From contig NZ_WWCJ01000015.1 of assembly GCF_009857475.1 (NCBI RefSeq), positions 1 through 64,000 of the forward strand: DNA of 64,000 bases. The letters are read 5' to 3'. Below are positions 59,816 to 64,000 of this stretch, piece by piece. The DNA comes from Pseudoduganella guangdongensis. Its GTDB lineage: Bacteria; Pseudomonadota; Gammaproteobacteria; Burkholderiales; Burkholderiaceae_D. The notes beneath the pieces were generated by a model. That model worked only from the letters and a program-made list of their open reading frames with translations, did not search any database and had not been told where the DNA came from. The position numbers and the translations under genes are program-made. Each line of letters opens with the position of its first letter. Position 1 is the stretch's first letter.

Positions 59816-60356
59816 CTTCGATGCCCGGCAGCTGCTTGCTGTACTTTTCCAGCGCCGCGTTGATGGCATCGAACGAGATGGTGTAGAGGTAATCGAGCTC
59901 GGTCTCGCCCGAGCGCACGGCGCCGAAGCGTTCGTGGAACTGCCACACGGACTCGTTGCCCTTGCGGACGTCGAAGTGGCATTGGGTGAAGCCGAGCGTC
60001 AGCGCAAAGCGGTACACCATCAGCGCCGACTCGTAGGCGAAGCCGCTGGGGCGGCCTTCGCGCAAAATCCACGACCCCCAGCAGAACGAATCGCCCTGCT
60101 GGTCGTACAGCCTGACGGTGCCGTAGCGCTCGCCGTCCTTGTCCTCGATGATGAAGTAGACCTGGCTATTGTCGCCGGCATACTTGGCCAGCCAGGCCTT
60201 CTGCGCCGCCACGTCGTTGGCGGTGGCGGACAAAAAGCGGCCCTTCACCGGGTCGGTGCGCAGGCCGAGGATGAATTCCGCATCGTCCACCGCCGCATCG
60301 CGCAGCACCACGGTCTTGCCGATGACCCTGGCTGGTTTGACAAAGCTGGCGCTCAT
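59799..60356 (-). CDS. GNAT-family N-acetyltransferase
   Basis: 185 aa. RimJ/RimL-like GNAT fold: VLRDAAVDDAEFILGLRTDP at the start, YGTVRLYDQQGDSFCWGSWIL and a C-terminal ALTLGFTQCHFDVRKGNESVWQFHERFGA acetyl-CoA-binding region. Substrate unknown. It overlaps the converging STY0301-like gene by 17 nt and the thioredoxin gene's stop by 4 nt. Confidence 0.85.
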   Translation of the reverse strand: MSASFVKPARVIGKTVVLRDAAVDDAEFILGLRTDPVKGRFLSATANDVAAQKAWLAKYAGDNSQVYFIIEDKDGERYGTVRLYDQQGDSFCWGSWILREGRPSGFAYESALMVYRFALTLGFTQCHFDVRKGNESVWQFHERFGAVRSGETELDYLYTISFDAINAALEKYSKQLPGIEVIPRN

Positions 60357-61714
60357 AGCTTCTCCCTCAGGGTTGCCGCCAGCGGCAGGCCCTGCGGCAG
60401 CTTGGCCAGCAGCTTTTGCGCTTGCGACAGGTTGCGTTGCTCGAATGCGTCCGGCGCGGCGGCGAAGTCCTGCGCCAGGCCGGCAGCGGCAGCCTCGATG
60501 CGCGCTGCATCAGCCGGCGTGGTGTCCACCAGCGCCAGCAGGTAGGTCGCGCCCCACTGGATGCGGGTGGCCGGGCCAACGGCGGCGCGCCAGGCCTGCT
60601 CATACCAGTTCAGCATACCCGGTAAATCGCCGCGCCGCTTGGCCGAGGACGCAAGGCTCAACATGAAGTAGTAGGGCGCGTGCGAAGCGGCCAGCGCAGC
60701 CTGCAGCAGCGCTTCCGCTTCGGCCGGCAGGCCGGCGTCGTTCAGCGCGCTCACCGCGGTATTCACCAGGGTGTGGCGGCCATACGGGTCGTCCACCAGC
60801 GCCAGCGCCTGCTCGGTGCGCGTGCGCAACAGTTGCGGCAGGCTGGCATCGGCATGGCCCAGGCGCAGCATGCGCACTTGCAGGCGCACGGCAGTCAGGC
60901 GATCCGGCGCAGACAGCCACATGTCTTCCGCCCACACATGCGCGGCCTTGGCCATGGCGGCCGCCAGTTCGGCATGGCGTGCCGGCGCGGCGCGCACCAG
61001 TTGGTGGCCGCTATTGCCGAAGATGTCCATATTGGCGCGCGCCACGCGCGCATCGGCCAGTACGGCCAGCAGGAATTCCGGCGCGCTGGCGTCGGCCACG
61101 CGGCCGGCCTGCGCCAGCAACGCCTGCAGGCGCAGGCGCGTCGCCGCATCCTGCACCTGGCGCGCGGCGGCTGGCGCCTCGCCCGCCACGGCAGCGCCGG
61201 CCAGCTGCGCCAGGGTGGCCAGGGTCACGCCCAGGTCGCGCCCTTGCAGCAGCACGCCTTCGTCGGTGTCCCAGGAATAGTTCGCGAGCAGCGTCCATTC
61301 GGATGGCGCCAGCGTGCGCGTGCCGTCCAGCGCGGCGGCCATCGATTCGCCCGCCGAGTTGCCGGCGAAGCGCGCCGCCATCAGGGCTTCGCCAAACAGT
61401 TCGCCATCGAGCTCGCACGGCAGGCGCGTGATTTCGCTGCCGTCCGGGCGGTACATCACCATGCTCGGATAGCTGCGCAGCTTCAGGCGCGCCGCCAGGG
61501 CTTGCGCGTTCGGGCTGTCGCCATCGAGCTGGATCGCCACCATGCTTTGCAGTTTGGCGGGGAATTCTTCACGGCCGAAAATCTCGTACTTGACCCGGTT
61601 GCAGGGCGGGCACCACAGCGCGCCCCAATACAGGAACAGCGGACGGCCAGCCGCGCGCGCCGCCGCCAGGGCGGCATCAAAGCCGCCGTCGAACCACTCG
61701 ATCGCGTCGGCCAT
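60353..61714 (-). CDS. Thioredoxin-fold protein with helical repeat domain
   Basis: 453 aa. Thioredoxin-like domain (1-120) with W-C35-P-P-C38 and SYPSMVMYRPDG for the cis-Pro region; no signal peptide, so cytosolic. Residues about 130-453 are Ala-rich helical repeats (TPR-like). The redox partner is unknown. Next to folE (3 nt) and overlapping the GNAT gene, so the three may be cotranscribed. Confidence 0.82.
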   Translation of the reverse strand: MADAIEWFDGGFDAALAAARAAGRPLFLYWGALWCPPCNRVKYEIFGREEFPAKLQSMVAIQLDGDSPNAQALAARLKLRSYPSMVMYRPDGSEITRLPCELDGELFGEALMAARFAGNSAGESMAAALDGTRTLAPSEWTLLANYSWDTDEGVLLQGRDLGVTLATLAQLAGAAVAGEAPAAARQVQDAATRLRLQALLAQAGRVADASAPEFLLAVLADARVARANMDIFGNSGHQLVRAAPARHAELAAAMAKAAHVWAEDMWLSAPDRLTAVRLQVRMLRLGHADASLPQLLRTRTEQALALVDDPYGRHTLVNTAVSALNDAGLPAEAEALLQAALAASHAPYYFMLSLASSAKRRGDLPGMLNWYEQAWRAAVGPATRIQWGATYLLALVDTTPADAARIEAAAAGLAQDFAAAPDAFEQRNLSQAQKLLAKLPQGLPLAATLREKL

Positions 61715-61717
61715 GTG

Positions 61718-62284
61718 TTACGACTCGCGTGCCAGTGCCAGGAATTCGGTGCGCATGGCCAGGTTAGGCTGCAGCTCGCCCAGCATGGCGGAGGTCACCG
61801 TCTCTTCGCCGGCGGTGCGGATGCCGCGCGACTCCATGCACAGGTGGCGGCACTTGACCACCACGCCCACCGCCTTCGGCTCCAGCACGGTCATCAGCGC
61901 TTCGGCGATTTGCATGGTCATGCGCTCCTGCACCTGCAGGCGCTTGGAGAACACGTCCACCAGGCGGGTCAGCTTGGACAGGCCGACGATCTTGCCGTTC
62001 GGGACGTAGCCCACGGTGGCCTTGCCGAAGAACGGCGCCAGGTGGTGCTCGCAATGGCTGTAGACCGGGATGTTCTTCACGACGATCAGCTCGTTGTACT
62101 GCTCGGCGCCGTCCTCGAACGCCTTCAGCACTTCGGCCGGGTCCTGGCCGTAGCCGGACACCCAGTGCTTCCACGCCTTGTGCACGCGGTGCGGGGTTTC
62201 GACCAGGCCCGGACGGTCCGGGTCCTCGCCCAGGTGCTCCAGCAGGCGGCGCCAGTCGGCTTCGGTGAATACTTCTTTCGTCAT
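61718..62284 (-). CDS. folE: GTP cyclohydrolase I
   Basis: 188 aa. Converts GTP to 7,8-dihydroneopterin triphosphate, the first step of tetrahydrofolate synthesis. Conserved VYSHCEHHLAPFFGKATVGYVPNGKIVGLSKLTRLVDVFSKRLQVQERMT core with the zinc Cys and His, plus CRHLCMESRGI. Start MTKEVFTEADW at 62284. Followed downstream by the thioredoxin-fold gene. Confidence 0.97.
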   Translation of the reverse strand: MTKEVFTEADWRRLLEHLGEDPDRPGLVETPHRVHKAWKHWVSGYGQDPAEVLKAFEDGAEQYNELIVVKNIPVYSHCEHHLAPFFGKATVGYVPNGKIVGLSKLTRLVDVFSKRLQVQERMTMQIAEALMTVLEPKAVGVVVKCRHLCMESRGIRTAGEETVTSAMLGELQPNLAMRTEFLALARES

Positions 62285-62338
62285 GATGTCAGGACCGTGA
62301 AAAGTTGAAACTAATCCACAAGTATACAGCGAAAAAAA

Positions 62339-62409
62339 ATTCGGGGTCAGGTCTGACAATCGGACATTTTTCTCCGAAAAATGTCCGATTGTCAGACCTG
62401 ACCCCGAAT
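62339..62409. repeat. 34-bp perfect palindrome between folE and nudC
   Basis: The left arm (62339-62372) begins ATTCGGGGTCAGGTCTGACA and ends CATTTTTC; loop TCC (62373-62375); the right arm (62376-62409) is its exact reverse complement. It shares GGGGTCAGG with the other repeats in the window and extends to 2 nt before the nudC stop. Confidence 0.9.
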
Positions 62410-62411
62410 CT

Positions 62412-63206
62412 TCACGGCCGGTTGACGGCCAGCAGCTCGCTGGCGATGGACACCGTATGCGACAGGGTCGGCCACTCGTCGCCGGGGCCGAACCAGCGCG
62501 CTTCGCTGATCTCGTTGGGGTCGGTGACGATCTCGCCGTCCAGGTATTCGGCGGTGTAGGCGATCATCAGCGAATGCGGGAAGGGCCAGGACTGGCTGCC
62601 GAAGTACTGCAACTTATGCACGCGCAGGCCCACTTCCTCGAATACTTCCCGGTGCACCGCCTCTTCGATCGATTCGCCCGCCTCCAGGAAGCCGGCCAGC
62701 GCGGTAAAGCGCTTGTAGGGGGAATTGGCGTGGCAGGCCAGCAGGCGCTGCTCGCCTTTCTTGATCAGCACCATCATGGCCGGCGAAATGCGCGGGTAGG
62801 CCAGGTGGCCGCAGGCGCCGCAGCGCATGGCGCGTTCACCCTCGGCGCGCGCCATCGGCCCGGCGCAGGCGCCGCAGAAGCGGTGGGTGCGCGCCCATTC
62901 GGCGATCTGGAACGCGCGCCCGGCAATACCGAGGAAATCGTCGCCGACTGCGCCAAACAGGCCGCGCAGGCCGACAAAGGCGTGGCCGGCCGGCGCCTGC
63001 TCCTCGTCGGTCCAGGCCACTTCGCAATGGCGGCCCTGCCATTCACCGACCGGGTGCAGCCGGGCCGTATCGACCTGCAGGCCTTCCGGCAAAGTCAAGT
63101 TGCCTTCGCGCAACAGGAGCCGGTCGCGGTGGAATAAGAAGGTCAGGCGCGCGCCATTTTCTGGCGCCCTCAACAATGGCACGAATGAGGCGGGAGTTTG
63201 CAACAT
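62412..63206 (-). CDS. nudC: NADH pyrophosphatase NudC
   Basis: 264 aa. Zinc ribbon CGAC and CGAC (RFCGACAGPMARAEGERAMRCGACGH, about 110-136) between an N-terminal domain and the Nudix domain; Nudix box GFLEAGESIEEAVHREVFEEVG (about 175-196), and the downstream SQPWPFP-like SQSWPFPHSLM, the NudC signature. Hydrolyses NAD(H) and can decap NAD-RNA. Follows folE on the same strand. Confidence 0.95.
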   Translation of the reverse strand: MLQTPASFVPLLRAPENGARLTFLFHRDRLLLREGNLTLPEGLQVDTARLHPVGEWQGRHCEVAWTDEEQAPAGHAFVGLRGLFGAVGDDFLGIAGRAFQIAEWARTHRFCGACAGPMARAEGERAMRCGACGHLAYPRISPAMMVLIKKGEQRLLACHANSPYKRFTALAGFLEAGESIEEAVHREVFEEVGLRVHKLQYFGSQSWPFPHSLMIAYTAEYLDGEIVTDPNEISEARWFGPGDEWPTLSHTVSIASELLAVNRP

Positions 63207-63399
63207 GGTCAGCGGCTATTAAACAGTTAAAAATCTGATATTACCTTGATTCCAAGATTACTTATTGCTGAGTCGCTTTTTAAATCTAAGTCATTGTTTT
63301 AATGGCTAGATTTACGCGGTATTTACCCACTTTTTCTGCAAATCAACACTTTCTCCATTAATATAGAGTGTCGAGTGGAGCCCTTTTTATACTGACATC

Positions 63400-64000
63400 A
63401 TGAGCCTGATCATATCCTCCCTGAACTCCGACCAAGTCGCGTCGATCACCACCAGCCAGATGGCGGCGCTGACCACCGCGGAGCTCGCGTCGATCACGAC
63501 GAGTCAGTTCCTCGTGCTGAACAGTACCCAGCTGGGCGCCCTCAGTGCCTTCCAGGTCAAATACCTGCCCACGGTCGATATCGCCGTGATGACCAGCAAG
63601 CAGCTGCCGGCCTTCAATACCCACCAGCTGCAGGCTTTGACCACGGCCCAGGTACGCGCCTTGAGCACCGATTCCATCGTGGCCCTGAGCACCAAACAGG
63701 CCGCCGCCCTGACCTCGAGCCAGGTCGGCGTGCTGAGCGAGGCGCAGTTCGATGCCATGGAGTCGGAGGACTTCGCGGTGCTGAACAGCAGCGCCATCAA
63801 TATGCTGTCCACCACCCAGGTCACCAAGCTGGTGACCGACCAGATCGCACAACTGACCACGGCCCAGGTGGCCGCGCTCAGCACCCGCACCCTGCGCGCC
63901 CTGAGCAGCGACCAGATCGGCGCCTTCGGCACGCACCAGATCGCCGCCCTGAAAACGCAGCAGCTGATCGGCTTTGACAGCGCCCAGATCGGTGCGCTCA
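63400..64000 (+). CDS. Octapeptide-repeat surface-type protein (cut at the window end)
   Basis: At least 200 residues, with no stop before the window ends. From about residue 20 it consists of 8-residue units of the form S/T-T-x-Q-V/I/L-x-A-L (for example TTAQVAAL, STKQAAAL, SSDQIGAF), about 22 in the window. Such long regular beta-type or solenoid repeats occur in large secreted or surface proteins of Oxalobacteraceae. No signal peptide is seen, so export through type I secretion with a C-terminal signal is plausible but not shown. The start has only a weak ribosome-binding site. Confidence 0.7.
   Translation, partial: MSLIISSLNSDQVASITTSQMAALTTAELASITTSQFLVLNSTQLGALSAFQVKYLPTVDIAVMTSKQLPAFNTHQLQALTTAQVRALSTDSIVALSTKQAAALTSSQVGVLSEAQFDAMESEDFAVLNSSAINMLSTTQVTKLVTDQIAQLTTAQVAALSTRTLRALSSDQIGAFGTHQIAALKTQQLIGFDSAQIGAL

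Noticed and set aside
1..64000. CRISPR arrays, intact insertion sequences, integrase genes, tRNA genes
   Set aside because: None was found on reading; the repeats seen are palindromic, not regularly spaced direct repeats.

Overview
The window reads as a chromosomal segment of a GC-rich betaproteobacterium, most likely Oxalobacteraceae (Massilia/Duganella/Janthinobacterium group). The evidence is the gene order mnmE-yidC-yidD-rnpA-rpmH | dnaA-dnaN-gyrB, an rRNA leader of the type found in that family, a fused STAS-MlaE permease, and frequent short GGGTCAG palindromes between genes. Assignments rest on reading protein motifs and gene order by eye; no database search was run.

Layout. (1) 1-261: leader and P1 promoter of an rRNA operon transcribed leftward out of the window. 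(2) 386-12343: housekeeping genes: a B12/radical-SAM protein, a Mla-type lipid transport operon (mlaE, mlaF, mlaD, auxiliary lipoprotein), VanZ-like protein, ferredoxin, hydrolase, D,D-carboxypeptidase, aldo/keto reductase, CDP-alcohol phosphatidyltransferase, CAP-domain lipoprotein, HPt protein. (3) 12676-22416: replication-origin neighbourhood; genes left of about 16.9 kb run leftward and dnaA-dnaN-gyrB run rightward. Almost every gap here carries a GGGTCAG palindrome.

(4) 22602-33206: an accessory, partly AT-richer island directly after the gyrB terminator. It holds an FRG-domain protein, a 54-aa Pro-rich protein coupled to a 2TM protein, an unrecognised two-gene module, a complete type II-A (Ec86/St85-like) retron (ncRNA, nucleoside-deoxyribosyltransferase-like effector, reverse transcriptase), a decayed copy of one neighbouring gene, a membrane protein, a PrlF-YhaV toxin-antitoxin pair with a visible promoter/operator, a TolA/TonB-like protein and an HNH endonuclease. 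It looks like a defence island and is the most interesting part of the window. The retron ncRNA can be folded by hand (a1/a2, two msr hairpins, one long msd hairpin), and its a2 arm overlaps the likely effector start codon.

(5) 33422-41112: cytochrome c, Tat-exported FAD lactone oxidase and D-threonine-aldolase-like PLP enzyme in one overlapping run, followed by a neutral ceramidase with Thr at the expected nucleophile position, a TetR regulator, a TPR-like protein and a membrane protein. (6) 47510-41250 (leftward): one eight-gene run joining a Tat-exported molybdenum hydroxylase (iorAB-like) to soxX-Y-Z-A and a flavocytochrome c sulfide dehydrogenase pair, without soxB or soxCD in the window. 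Palindromic repeats have become coding sequence in soxX and soxA. (7) 47679-54430: ompW with an FNR-like palindrome, then a leftward signalling operon (large hybrid histidine kinase, CheR, CheB, REC-histidine kinase). (8) 54531-63206: mixed metabolism and regulation (two LysR regulators with divergent oxidoreductases, a BPSL0067/STY0301 pair, GNAT, thioredoxin, folE, nudC). (9) 63400-end: start of a long octapeptide-repeat protein cut by the window edge.
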